Below, piece after piece: positions 24,075-32,619 of a stretch of 45,257 bases of DNA (position 1 is its first letter; every line of letters begins with the position of its first letter). This DNA comes from Acidobacteriaceae bacterium (GTDB lineage Bacteria; Acidobacteriota; Terriglobia; Terriglobales; Acidobacteriaceae), in NCBI GenBank assembly GCA_003135475.1, contig PLBW01000133.1, forward strand, positions 1-45,257, in the 5' to 3' direction. The translations under genes were made by a program, and so were the position numbers. A model generated the notes under the pieces. The model saw nothing but the letters and a program-made list of their open reading frames with translations. It did not search any database and was not told the DNA's origin.

Positions 24075-27000
24075 TCAGGACTGCACTTTCAGCGGCGCCA
24101 ACTGTTTGCTCGCGAACTGCTGCCAGCGCTCCAAGAGCGATGTCGTCGACTGATGTACCTTAGGAACGGCCTGCGTCGCCTGCATGGTTGGCGCTGCGTC
24201 CACTTCCTGCAGCACAGACAACAATTCCATAAGGGAGCCGCGCACTCCAGAGAGGCTCTCAGTTTGCGGCCCCCTTCTGCGGCGTCCTCCCGCTCCTTCC
24301 AGAGATTGCAATTCCAGAATGGCGGCGTCAATCTTGGCAGTTTCCGATCCGCTCGCCTTTTCGCGCATAGACTTCAACTTAGTCAGCGCCGACGCCGCCC
24401 TGTCCACCACCGGCTGCAAGACCAGCAAATCGTCATAGATTTGCTTCGACAACTCGAACTGCTTTTGCAAATCGGCGGCCGAGGTCTTGACGCGAGGGTC
24501 CATCTCGATCGCCAACGGCTGCGTGTACTGCTGTCCGTCAACCGTGAGAACGACGCTGTACTTGCCCGGCATGATCCATGGCGAAGTCGGCGCCGGAGCG
24601 GTGTTGCGAGGAATCGCAGTCATCGGATAGTAAGGCTTCATCCCTGGCACCGGCGCGTAGTGCATGTCCCAGACAAAACGATGCATTCCCGCCGCGCTGG
24701 ACAAGGTTTGCGGCGGTCGCAGCCAATACGCCGGAATGGACAGCTCAGGGTCAGGCGGAGGAAGGGGATCGGCACTGGAGTACCGCCGCACCATCCCGCC
24801 CGCGCTATCGAGGACTTCAAGCGTAACCGGGCCAGTCGCGGCAGACTTCAAGTAATAGTTGAAGATCGTTCCATCGGGAGGATTCTGTCCCGCGGGCTCG
24901 TCCGGTGGCAGAGGCGTGTCGCTGTTGGTGTCCCAGCGAACTCGATAGGTCAACTCGGGCACGAACAAAAACGCGTTGCTGGCAACAACTTTTTCATCCA
25001 ACTGACGCAGCGGCGTGATGTCGTCGAGGATCCAGAAGCCGCGGCCATGCGTTCCCACCGCGAGGTCGTTGTCCTTGATGGTCAAGTCGCGCACCGAGGT
25101 CGCGGGCATGTTCAGGCGCAGCGATTGCCAGCGATCGCCCTCATCAAAAGAGACGTACACCGCGCGCTCGGTGCCCGCAAACAGCAGACCGTTGCGTTTG
25201 GGATCTTCGCGGACAGAATTCACGTTCTCGTTTTCCGGAATGCCGCTGGTGATCTCGGTCCAGGTCTTGCCGGAATCACGGGTGCGATAGATGTGTGGCC
25301 GCAGATCGTCGAGTCGCAGCGTGTTGATAGCAGCGTATGCCGCCTGTGGATCGGAGTGGCTGGCTTCGAGGACGGAAACCTTTTGCCATGCCGATAGCGG
25401 TGGCGGTGTGATGTTGCTCCAATGGGCGCCGCCATCGGTGGTCAGCCAGATCAAGCCATCGTCCGTACCCGCCCAGATACGGTTGATGTCGAGCGGCGAC
25501 GGCGCGACCGCATAGATCACTCCTCGCTGCTTCGACTGGGCCGACGGGTCGCTACGAAAGATGCCCACGGTTGCAGGCACGTCCCAGATTTTGCGGGTGA
25601 GGTCAGGACTGATCTGCTTCCAAGTCTGTCCGCCATCGCGGGTAGTCCACAAAGTGTTCGACGCGAAGTAAAGAAGATGCGGATCAATTGGCGAGAACAC
25701 AATTGGCTGGGTGCGTACCACGCGGAAGTTCGGCCCAGGGACCAACTCCGGCATCACGTTCTGCGCCTGTGTGGTGCGCCGGTCATAACGCGTCAGCTTG
25801 CCGCCGAACACAATGTTGGGGTCGAGCGGATCGGGCACAACATAGCCGTATTCTTCCGCCGCCACTGGATGCCAATCGCGAAACGTGATCTCGCCATCGT
25901 TGCCACGACTGGAAATGCAAGCCGAGCCGCTCTCCTGCTGTCCGCTGCACAGGCGATAGGGAAAAGAATTGTCGGCGTTCACGTGATACATCTGCGCCGT
26001 CGGCTGGTTGTACCAGGAGCTCCAGGTCTCGCCGCCGTTTACAGTAACGATGGCTCCCTGATCGCTCGTCAGGATGATCGTATTGGAATCGTTGGGATTG
26101 ATCCAGATGTTCTGATAATCATCACCACCGGGAGCACCGCGAAAACCACCCCAGGTCTTGCCGCCATCGGTGGATTTCCAGGTGACTGTGCTCGCTATAT
26201 AAAGCACATCCGGATTCTTCGGATCGATCATCGGCACGGGTAAATCGCCGCCGCCGATGCGGCCTCTGGGACGCGAGTCCGTGGTCGCGATTGTCCATGT
26301 GTCACCTGCGTCGGCGGAACGATAGAGCTCAATCTTGTCCTTGGTCGCAACCACAGCGAAGAGCCGTTTAGGATCGCTACGCGCTATGGCAACGTAGGCT
26401 TGCAGGATGCCGTTCGGCAGCCCTCCTGCCAGAGAATGCCAAGTTTGGCCGCCGTCGGTTGACTTGAACACACCTCCGTTCGTGCCGCTAAATTCGCCAT
26501 TCTCCCATGGCCCCTCCCGCGCCTCCCACAATGTGGCATAAACGACGTTCGGGTCCGACGGATCGATCTTTACATCGCCGGCCCCGATGTTCTCGTCTTT
26601 GTAGAGCACCTTCTCGAAGGTCTGGCCGCCGTCGGTCGAACGATAGATCCCGCGCTCCGGGTTGGGGCCGTAAGGGCGTCCCGCGACGGCGACGAATAGC
26701 CGGTTAGGATCGTGGGGATCAATAGCCATCTGCGAAATCTGCTGGCCATCGCGCAACCCAAGGTGCGTCCAGGTTGCGCCGCCATCGGTCGATTTATAGA
26801 TTCCATCGCCAACCGACAGGTCGGGACGATGCAGTCCTTCCCCGCTGGCGACATAGATGACGTTCGGATCGGAGGGTGCTACCTCGATGGCCCCGATCGA
26901 GCCGGTTGCTTCGCGATCGAAGATAGGCGTCCACGTCCGGCCGAAATCGGTTGTCTTCCACACCCCGCCATTCACCGCACCGATGTAGAAAACATTCGGT

Positions 27001-27170
27001 TGGGGTGGCACACCCGAGACTGCACGGGTGCGGCCCCCGCGAAACGGCCCGACATTTCGCCAATGCATTTCGGCGAGAAACTTGGTATCGATCGTTTGCG
27101 CGTACGCGGGAGGAACGAACGGTAGAAATGAGAACAACAGGACTGCAGATGTTAAGAGCAAAGTTTGCAT
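24075..27170 (-). CDS. secreted BNR/sortilin-like beta-propeller protein
   Basis: A protein of about 1,031 residues. A signal peptide (MQTLLLTSAVLLFSFLPF, then AYA-Q) is followed by many BNR/sortilin (VPS10-like) repeats with the Asp-box S-x-DGG-x-TW: STDGGATWTHLG, STDGGQTFEKV, STDGGQTWHSL, STDGGKTWGGF. A C-terminal segment (from about residue 700) has a beta-sandwich-like part and a final coiled-coil-like helix pair. The start at 27170 fits the signal peptide, but an upstream GTG with GAGG could add a few residues. It is a paralogue of the divergent gene at 27362. Such proteins are often annotated as glycosyl hydrolases; enzymatic activity is unproven. Confidence 0.88.
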   Translation of the reverse strand: MQTLLLTSAVLLFSFLPFVPPAYAQTIDTKFLAEMHWRNVGPFRGGRTRAVSGVPPQPNVFYIGAVNGGVWKTTDFGRTWTPIFDREATGSIGAIEVAPSDPNVIYVASGEGLHRPDLSVGDGIYKSTDGGATWTHLGLRDGQQISQMAIDPHDPNRLFVAVAGRPYGPNPERGIYRSTDGGQTFEKVLYKDENIGAGDVKIDPSDPNVVYATLWEAREGPWENGEFSGTNGGVFKSTDGGQTWHSLAGGLPNGILQAYVAIARSDPKRLFAVVATKDKIELYRSADAGDTWTIATTDSRPRGRIGGGDLPVPMIDPKNPDVLYIASTVTWKSTDGGKTWGGFRGAPGGDDYQNIWINPNDSNTIILTSDQGAIVTVNGGETWSSWYNQPTAQMYHVNADNSFPYRLCSGQQESGSACISSRGNDGEITFRDWHPVAAEEYGYVVPDPLDPNIVFGGKLTRYDRRTTQAQNVMPELVPGPNFRVVRTQPIVFSPIDPHLLYFASNTLWTTRDGGQTWKQISPDLTRKIWDVPATVGIFRSDPSAQSKQRGVIYAVAPSPLDINRIWAGTDDGLIWLTTDGGAHWSNITPPPLSAWQKVSVLEASHSDPQAAYAAINTLRLDDLRPHIYRTRDSGKTWTEITSGIPENENVNSVREDPKRNGLLFAGTERAVYVSFDEGDRWQSLRLNMPATSVRDLTIKDNDLAVGTHGRGFWILDDITPLRQLDEKVVASNAFLFVPELTYRVRWDTNSDTPLPPDEPAGQNPPDGTIFNYYLKSAATGPVTLEVLDSAGGMVRRYSSADPLPPPDPELSIPAYWLRPPQTLSSAAGMHRFVWDMHYAPVPGMKPYYPMTAIPRNTAPAPTSPWIMPGKYSVVLTVDGQQYTQPLAIEMDPRVKTSAADLQKQFELSKQIYDDLLVLQPVVDRAASALTKLKSMREKASGSETAKIDAAILELQSLEGAGGRRRRGPQTESLSGVRGSLMELLSVLQEVDAAPTMQATQAVPKVHQSTTSLLERWQQFASKQLAPLKVQS

Positions 27171-27361
27171 CGCGTCTAGCACCACGCCTCGTCGGATTGT
27201 AATTAAGGAAGAACGCAGCATGAGAAAAGGTGCAACGTGTCGCTCCGAGCCGGATTCGCTTTTCGCAGCCCGGTTTAACGACGTTTGTCTGCCTACTGTT
27301 TCCCACGACTTCACGCGAAAGTGTAATCTATCTGAACACATTCGTGCCGGGGACAATTGAG
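27171..27361. promoter_or_regulatory. shared upstream region of the two divergent BNR-protein genes
   Basis: About 190 bases separate the two chosen starts, so both promoters must lie here or inside the N-terminal regions. I found no clear -35/-10 pair or operator. Both frames remain open through part of this region, which makes the exact starts uncertain. Confidence 0.35.
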
Positions 27362-30300
27362 TTGAGACTTTCCGTCAGCCGTCTTTGCCAATTTCTGCTT
27401 GTGTTCGTCGCCGCAGTTGCCTTGAGCTGTCCCATCGCTGCTCAATCCGTTTCTCCCGACCTCTTCGGCGGCCTGCAATGGAGAATGATCGGCCCATTCC
27501 GCGGTGGCCGCGTGGTTGCCGTCGTCGGAGTGCCGGGGGATGGAGCGATTTTCTACTTCGGCTCCGTTGGCGGCGGTATCTGGAAAACGACCGATGCCGG
27601 CGTGACGTGGACGCCGATCTTCGATGGTCAGCCCATCGCCTCGATCGGGGCACTCGTCGTGGCGCCTTCCAATCCAAATGTCATATACGCCGGCACCGGC
27701 GAGTCGGACATTCGCACCGATCTGTCCTCGGGCGACGGCGTGTACAAGTCGCAGGACGGCGGCGCGACCTGGAAAAATATCGGTCTCAGCGATTCCCGCC
27801 AGATCAGCCGCATCGTGGTTGATCCTCACAATGCGAACGTTGTGTACGTCGGAGTGCTGGGTCACGCCTACGGCCCCAATCAAGAGCGCGGCGTTTACAA
27901 GTCGATGGACGGAGGAAACACCTGGGCTCACGTGCTCGACAAAGGACCCACCATCGGCGTCTCCGACCTGACGATGGCGACGGATGCTCCGAACATTTTG
28001 CTCGCTGGCACTTGGAACGCGCACCGTCCGCCATGGAGCACCTATGCGCCGCTGCAAGGGCCGGGCGGAGGGCTGTATCGCTCCACCGACAACGGAGCGA
28101 CCTGGACCCAACTGACCGGCCACGGATTGCCGGATGGGGATTGGGGAAGAGTAGGCGTTGCCGTGGCCCCGGACGGCAAGCGTGTGTATGCGTTGCTGGA
28201 TGCTGGCAAGAAGTCGGGGCTCTACCGCTCTGACGACGGCGGCGACTCTTGGACGCTCGCCAACAGCGATCCGCGCCTCACCAGCCGGGGGTGGTATTTC
28301 AACTGGATCACCATTGACCCCAGCCATCCCGATGTCATTTACATTCCGAATATCGCGCTCTACCGTTCCGACGATGGCGGCAACAGCATCTCCATTGTGC
28401 GTGGCGCGCCGGGCGGCGACGACTACCACCAGCTTTGGGTCGATCCCAAGGATTCTTCGCGCATGATTGTTGGCACCGACCAGGGGACATCCATCAGCCT
28501 CAACGACGGTAAGACGTGGTCTTCCTGGTTCAATCAGCCGATCGGGCAGTTCTATCACGTGATCACCGACAACGAATTTCCTTATCACGTTTACGGCGCG
28601 GAACAGGACAGCGGCAGCGCGGCGGTCTTGAGCCGAACCGATCATGGACAGATCACAGCGCGCGACTGGTTTATGGTCGGCGGAGGCGAAAGCGGATGGC
28701 TGGCCCCTGATCCCGGCGATCCGAACATCGTCTACGCTACCGGTGTTTACGGCAGCGTGGTGCGTTGGGACCGCCGCACCTCGTTGAGCCAGGACATTAC
28801 TCCGTGGCCAGCTTCTAATTTCGGCAGCGAGATCAACGAGCGCAAGTATCGCGACCCATGGACGCCGATGCTCGTCTTCTCGCCGCTGGAGAAGAACGCG
28901 CTCTATCTGGGAACGCAGTACGTGATGAAGACTACCGACGGTGGCCTGCACTGGGAGAGGATTAGTCCCGACCTTACCGGTGCTGCGCTGAACTTCGCAA
29001 GCGAAAAGCCCGCCGGACCTGCCACGGTGCAGAACGCGAAGGAACGAGGGTTCGGCGTGGTGTACAGCATTGCGCCTTCGCCGCTGGAAGCCGATGAGAT
29101 ATGGGCGGGCAGCGACACGGGACTGGTCCATCTCACTCGGGATGGCGGTAAGACGTGGCAGAACGTGACGCCGGACGGCGTCGGCGACTGGAGCAAGATC
29201 GCCATGATCGAGGCGTCGCGCTTCGATCCCGCCGTGGCCTACGTCGCAGTAGATTGCCATCGGCTCGACGACCTCAGTCCCTACATGTATCGCACTCGGG
29301 ATTACGGCAAGACTTGGCAGCCGATCGCGGAGGGTATGGGCAAACAATCTTTCGTCAACGCGGTTCGCGAGGACACGGAGAAGAAGGGCTTGCTCTTCGC
29401 GGGAACGGAGTTGGGTATCTACGTTTCGTTCGATGACGGGGACCACTGGCAGCCATTGCAATTGAATCTGCCTGTCGCCTCCATCCGCGACATCAGCATT
29501 CATGGCGATGACCTGATTGTGGCCACGCACGGACGGGCCTTCTGGATTCTCGACGACATCACGCCCCTGCGACAGATTGCGAACCAGCCGCAGAGTGGGA
29601 CCGTCCGGCTCTATCAGCCGGCCACGGCAATTCGCGTTGACAACGATGTCTTCCTGGGCTCACCGCTGCCTCCGGAAGAGCCTGCGGCGAAGAACCCGCC
29701 CGACGGGGCTGTGCTCGACTACTACCTGAAGTCGCCGGCTAAGCAGGTGACGTTGAAAATTTACGATCCCAGCGGGAAATTGGTGCGCCGCTTTGCAAGC
29801 GATGCAAAGCAGCCAACGTATCCTCCGCTGCCCATTGCCCCACGCTGGCTGCCCAAACCCGTCGTGCTGGAAAACGCCGCCGGCATGCACCGTTTTGTTT
29901 GGGACCTCCGGTGGAGCAGCTCCGGAAGCCCCGGGGAGATCGAGGAAGATGAAGGTTATCGGGCGCCCCAAGGCCCACGCATTACGCCAGGTATCTACCA
30001 ACTTAAACTTATAGTTGATGGCGATAACTTCACCCAGAACTTGAAGGTGGAAATGGATCCGCGATCTTCCGCGACTCTGGCCGAGTTAGACGAACAGCTT
30101 CGTCTCGGGCTGGAAATCTTTGGAGAGGTGCATCGCAGCCGGAGGGCCATGGCTGAAATCAGCGCGGTGAAGAAACGTCTCGACGAGGTGCAGCAGAAGC
30201 TTGGCGGCCATCAGCCGGAACTGCTCAAGCAAGTTTCAGAGCTGCAGGCGGCGAGCAGGAAGATCGAGAAGGGAAGCGGCCCTTCGATGATGGGACTCGA

Positions 30301-30544
30301 TGCTGCAAACAGTGGCCTGGCTTCGGCGCTTCGCGTGGTGGAGAGTGGCGACCGGACGGCGCCATCGCAAGCCATCGAGGTGTACAAACAGTCCGATGAG
30401 GCCGCCAAAGCGCGCATTGCGGAGTGGGCCAAGCTGAAGAGCACGGAGCTGCCGCGGCTCAATAACGCGTTGCAGAAGGGCGGCATCTCGCCAATCCAGA
30501 TATCGCAAATCGAGCGCGAGATGGAGTACCTGATGTCGCAGTAG
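27362..30544 (+). CDS. secreted BNR/sortilin-like beta-propeller protein
   Basis: About 1,060 residues, paralogous to the gene on the other strand over the whole length. A signal peptide (LCQFLLVFVAAVALSCPIAAQ) precedes LQWRMIGPFRGGRVVAVVGV, the opening shared with its twin (HWRNVGPFRGGRTRAVSGV). Asp-box repeats include TTDAGVTWTPIF, SQDGGATWKNIG, SMDGGNTWAHV, STDNGATWTQL and SDDGGDSWTL. Both twins keep VATHGRAFWILDDITPLRQ-like (here GRAFWILDDITPLRQ) before the C-terminal domain, and a long helical tail follows. TTG at 27362 is chosen for the signal peptide, with GGGGAC upstream. The surface role may be ligand binding or polymer degradation; this is not established. Confidence 0.88.
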   Translation: MRLSVSRLCQFLLVFVAAVALSCPIAAQSVSPDLFGGLQWRMIGPFRGGRVVAVVGVPGDGAIFYFGSVGGGIWKTTDAGVTWTPIFDGQPIASIGALVVAPSNPNVIYAGTGESDIRTDLSSGDGVYKSQDGGATWKNIGLSDSRQISRIVVDPHNANVVYVGVLGHAYGPNQERGVYKSMDGGNTWAHVLDKGPTIGVSDLTMATDAPNILLAGTWNAHRPPWSTYAPLQGPGGGLYRSTDNGATWTQLTGHGLPDGDWGRVGVAVAPDGKRVYALLDAGKKSGLYRSDDGGDSWTLANSDPRLTSRGWYFNWITIDPSHPDVIYIPNIALYRSDDGGNSISIVRGAPGGDDYHQLWVDPKDSSRMIVGTDQGTSISLNDGKTWSSWFNQPIGQFYHVITDNEFPYHVYGAEQDSGSAAVLSRTDHGQITARDWFMVGGGESGWLAPDPGDPNIVYATGVYGSVVRWDRRTSLSQDITPWPASNFGSEINERKYRDPWTPMLVFSPLEKNALYLGTQYVMKTTDGGLHWERISPDLTGAALNFASEKPAGPATVQNAKERGFGVVYSIAPSPLEADEIWAGSDTGLVHLTRDGGKTWQNVTPDGVGDWSKIAMIEASRFDPAVAYVAVDCHRLDDLSPYMYRTRDYGKTWQPIAEGMGKQSFVNAVREDTEKKGLLFAGTELGIYVSFDDGDHWQPLQLNLPVASIRDISIHGDDLIVATHGRAFWILDDITPLRQIANQPQSGTVRLYQPATAIRVDNDVFLGSPLPPEEPAAKNPPDGAVLDYYLKSPAKQVTLKIYDPSGKLVRRFASDAKQPTYPPLPIAPRWLPKPVVLENAAGMHRFVWDLRWSSSGSPGEIEEDEGYRAPQGPRITPGIYQLKLIVDGDNFTQNLKVEMDPRSSATLAELDEQLRLGLEIFGEVHRSRRAMAEISAVKKRLDEVQQKLGGHQPELLKQVSELQAASRKIEKGSGPSMMGLDAANSGLASALRVVESGDRTAPSQAIEVYKQSDEAAKARIAEWAKLKSTELPRLNNALQKGGISPIQISQIEREMEYLMSQ

Positions 30545-30636
30545 GGCCGGCACTCCTCGTCACGCTTTGCTGTGACGCATCTCGCAGAGTTTCCCGTAGA
30601 ATAAGACGACCCTTTGGAAGTGGAAGGAGTGTGCAG

Positions 30637-31113
30637 ATGCGAGGTAACGAAAAAGTCATCGAGCAGTTGAATGCGGCCCTTAGCGCGGAGTTGACGGCCA
30701 TTGCGCAGTACATGGTACAGGCGGAAATGTGCGAGAGCTGGGGCTATCGCCGGCTGGCCGGACTCACCAAGGCGCGGGCCATCCAAGAAATGCACCATGC
30801 CGAAGGACTGATCGAGCGCATCATTTTCCTCGGCGGGACGCCGGCCATCAACGTCCCCTTGACGCCCAAGGTGGGCGCCACCGTCGAGCAGCAATTGAAA
30901 TTTGATTATGCCGACGAAGCCGATGCCGTGCGCCAGTACAACGCGGCGGCAAAGATCTGCCGCGAAGCCGGCGACGCCGGCACTAAGGACCTGTTCGAGC
31001 GGATGATCCAGGATGAAGAGAGCCACGCCGACTTCCTGGACGCCCAGATTCATGCCATCAAGGAAATAGGAGTCGGTGCGTATTTGGCTCAGCAACTAGT
31101 GAGCGACAAGTAG
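30637..31113 (+). CDS. bfr: bacterioferritin
   Basis: A 158-residue ferritin-like protein, full length for Bfr, which stores iron in a 24-mer. The ferroxidase ligands are all present: Glu18 (LSAELTAIAQY), Glu51 and His54 (QEMHHAE), Glu94 (YADEADAVRQYN), Glu127 and His130 (QDEESHADF). Met52, the axial haem ligand of bacterioferritins, is also present, distinguishing it from non-haem ferritins. The start is ATG at 30637, about seven bases after GGAAGGAG. No Bfd ferredoxin gene lies nearby. Confidence 0.96.
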   Translation: MRGNEKVIEQLNAALSAELTAIAQYMVQAEMCESWGYRRLAGLTKARAIQEMHHAEGLIERIIFLGGTPAINVPLTPKVGATVEQQLKFDYADEADAVRQYNAAAKICREAGDAGTKDLFERMIQDEESHADFLDAQIHAIKEIGVGAYLAQQLVSDK

Positions 31114-31357
31114 AGTTGCAAAGCCGCTTACCGCCTATTCTGAGCTGGGAAATTGTCGCGCCTTCCCTGCGGCGTAGAGCTGCGCGTTGATTCATTCCGC
31201 CGATCCCACGTTCAAATCGCCTGTGCGCGCGAAGCTTGTGCGCGCTGAACAATCGGTAGCACACCTCGATTCTGCTTACCCATAAGCGGTTTACAAAACT
31301 TATGTTTTCTTAACAACCGTGCTACCACGGGTGTGTTTAGGTGGTTATTGTCCTGAA

Positions 31358-32587
31358 ATGTCCGCCGTGACTCCAAAGCGAAGACCCATTGCGATTCTGA
31401 GAGTATTCCTAGTCGTAGTTTTTATCGCTCTGTTCGCTGCGCCCAAACTGTTCGCCGCCGCGCAAGAAGATGGAACTCAATCGACAACGGCGGCGAAATC
31501 ACGAGTGAAGGCAGTGGGGACGATCAAGTCAATCACTGGCAATACCATCACTGTTACAACCGATACGGGATCAGAGGTCAACGTTATCATCCAACCGTCC
31601 ACGCGCTTAGTTCGAAGCGTTCCTGGTCAAACTGACCTGAAGAGTGCATCTCCAGTCCAGGTGCAAGATTTGCAAGTGGGCGATCGGCTTCTGGCCGGTG
31701 GGAATGCTGCAGAGGATGGCAAGTCGGTCCTGGCCACGACAGCGATTGTTATGAAGAAGGCCGACATCGCCGAGAAGCAGGAGCAGGATCGCCAGGAGTG
31801 GCAGAAGCACGGTGTTGGAGGCGTGGTGAAGTCGGTGGATGCCGGAACTGGAACGATCAAGATTCCTACTGGCACGCTGCCGGCAAAGGATCTTACGATT
31901 CATGTCTCGCAGAACACCATCATTCGCCGTTACGCGCCGGACTCGGTGAAGTTTGATGATGCCAAGCCGGGGACGCTAAACCAGATCAAGACTGGCGACC
32001 AACTTCGCGCACGCGGAACGCGCAGTGCTGACGGTAGCGAACTGGTGGCCGACGAAATTGTTTCGGGCACCTTCCGCAATATCGCGGGTACGGTGGTCGC
32101 AACCGATCAGGGAAATAATTCGGTTACCGTGATGGACCTAGCAACCAAACGCCCGGTAACCCTGAAAATAACCGCCGATTCGCAACTTCACAAACTCCCG
32201 CCCATGATGGCGCAACGCATTGCCATGCGCCTAAAAGGCATCACGTCTGGCGGCCTGGGCGGCGGCGCGGCAGCCGGATCGCCGAGGACAGCGAACGCCG
32301 AGGGGCCATCGCCAGGAAATGGGCAAGGACAGCGCTCAGGCGGCCCGCCAGACTTCCAACAAATGCTGAGTCGAATGCCCGAGGTTGCGCTCGCCAATTT
32401 GCAGAAAGGCGATGCTCTGATGATGGTGGCCACAGAGGGGAGTGCCAACTCGCCTTCGACGGCAATCATTCTGTTGAGTGGCGTTGAGCCGATTCTCACC
32501 GCTGCGCCCAGCCAGGCGGGGACCATTCTCTCGCCATGGAATTTGTCCACAGGAGGCGTAGCGGGCGCGATGGGAGATACTCCATAG
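31358..32587 (+). CDS. secreted DUF5666-type repeat protein
   Basis: A 409-residue exported protein. The N-terminal signal or anchor segment (PIAILRVFLVVVFIALFAAP) is followed by three OB/beta-barrel-like repeats of the DUF5666 kind: VGTIKSITGNTITVTTDTG with LQVGDRLLAGG; GGVVKSVDAGTGTIKIP with IKTGDQLRARG; and AGTVVATDQGNNSVTVMD. A Gly/Pro/Gln-rich linker (about 300-345) and a last LQKGDALMMVATEG repeat complete it. The start is ATG at 31358; no clear ribosome-binding site. Function unknown. The TonB-dependent receptor begins 32 bases after it, suggesting one transcript. Confidence 0.78.
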   Translation: MSAVTPKRRPIAILRVFLVVVFIALFAAPKLFAAAQEDGTQSTTAAKSRVKAVGTIKSITGNTITVTTDTGSEVNVIIQPSTRLVRSVPGQTDLKSASPVQVQDLQVGDRLLAGGNAAEDGKSVLATTAIVMKKADIAEKQEQDRQEWQKHGVGGVVKSVDAGTGTIKIPTGTLPAKDLTIHVSQNTIIRRYAPDSVKFDDAKPGTLNQIKTGDQLRARGTRSADGSELVADEIVSGTFRNIAGTVVATDQGNNSVTVMDLATKRPVTLKITADSQLHKLPPMMAQRIAMRLKGITSGGLGGGAAAGSPRTANAEGPSPGNGQGQRSGGPPDFQQMLSRMPEVALANLQKGDALMMVATEGSANSPSTAIILLSGVEPILTAAPSQAGTILSPWNLSTGGVAGAMGDTP

Positions 32588-32619
32588 CTCCGCGGTTCAT
32601 GAGAGTAGGAATATTTCCA

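Noticed and set aside
23814-25397. Long plus-strand open frame (527 codons) across the end of the BNR-protein gene
   Set aside because: It lies antisense to a clear secreted protein with Asp-box repeats, is Arg-rich and low in folded-protein patterns, and results from high GC content.
27311-29530. Minus-strand open frame of 739 codons
   Set aside because: Antisense shadow of the plus-strand BNR protein; no domain, no ribosome-binding site.
31255-31326. Inverted repeat GGTAGCAC / GTGCTACC before the DUF5666 gene
   Set aside because: Only 8 bp with a 56-base spacer; likely to occur by chance.
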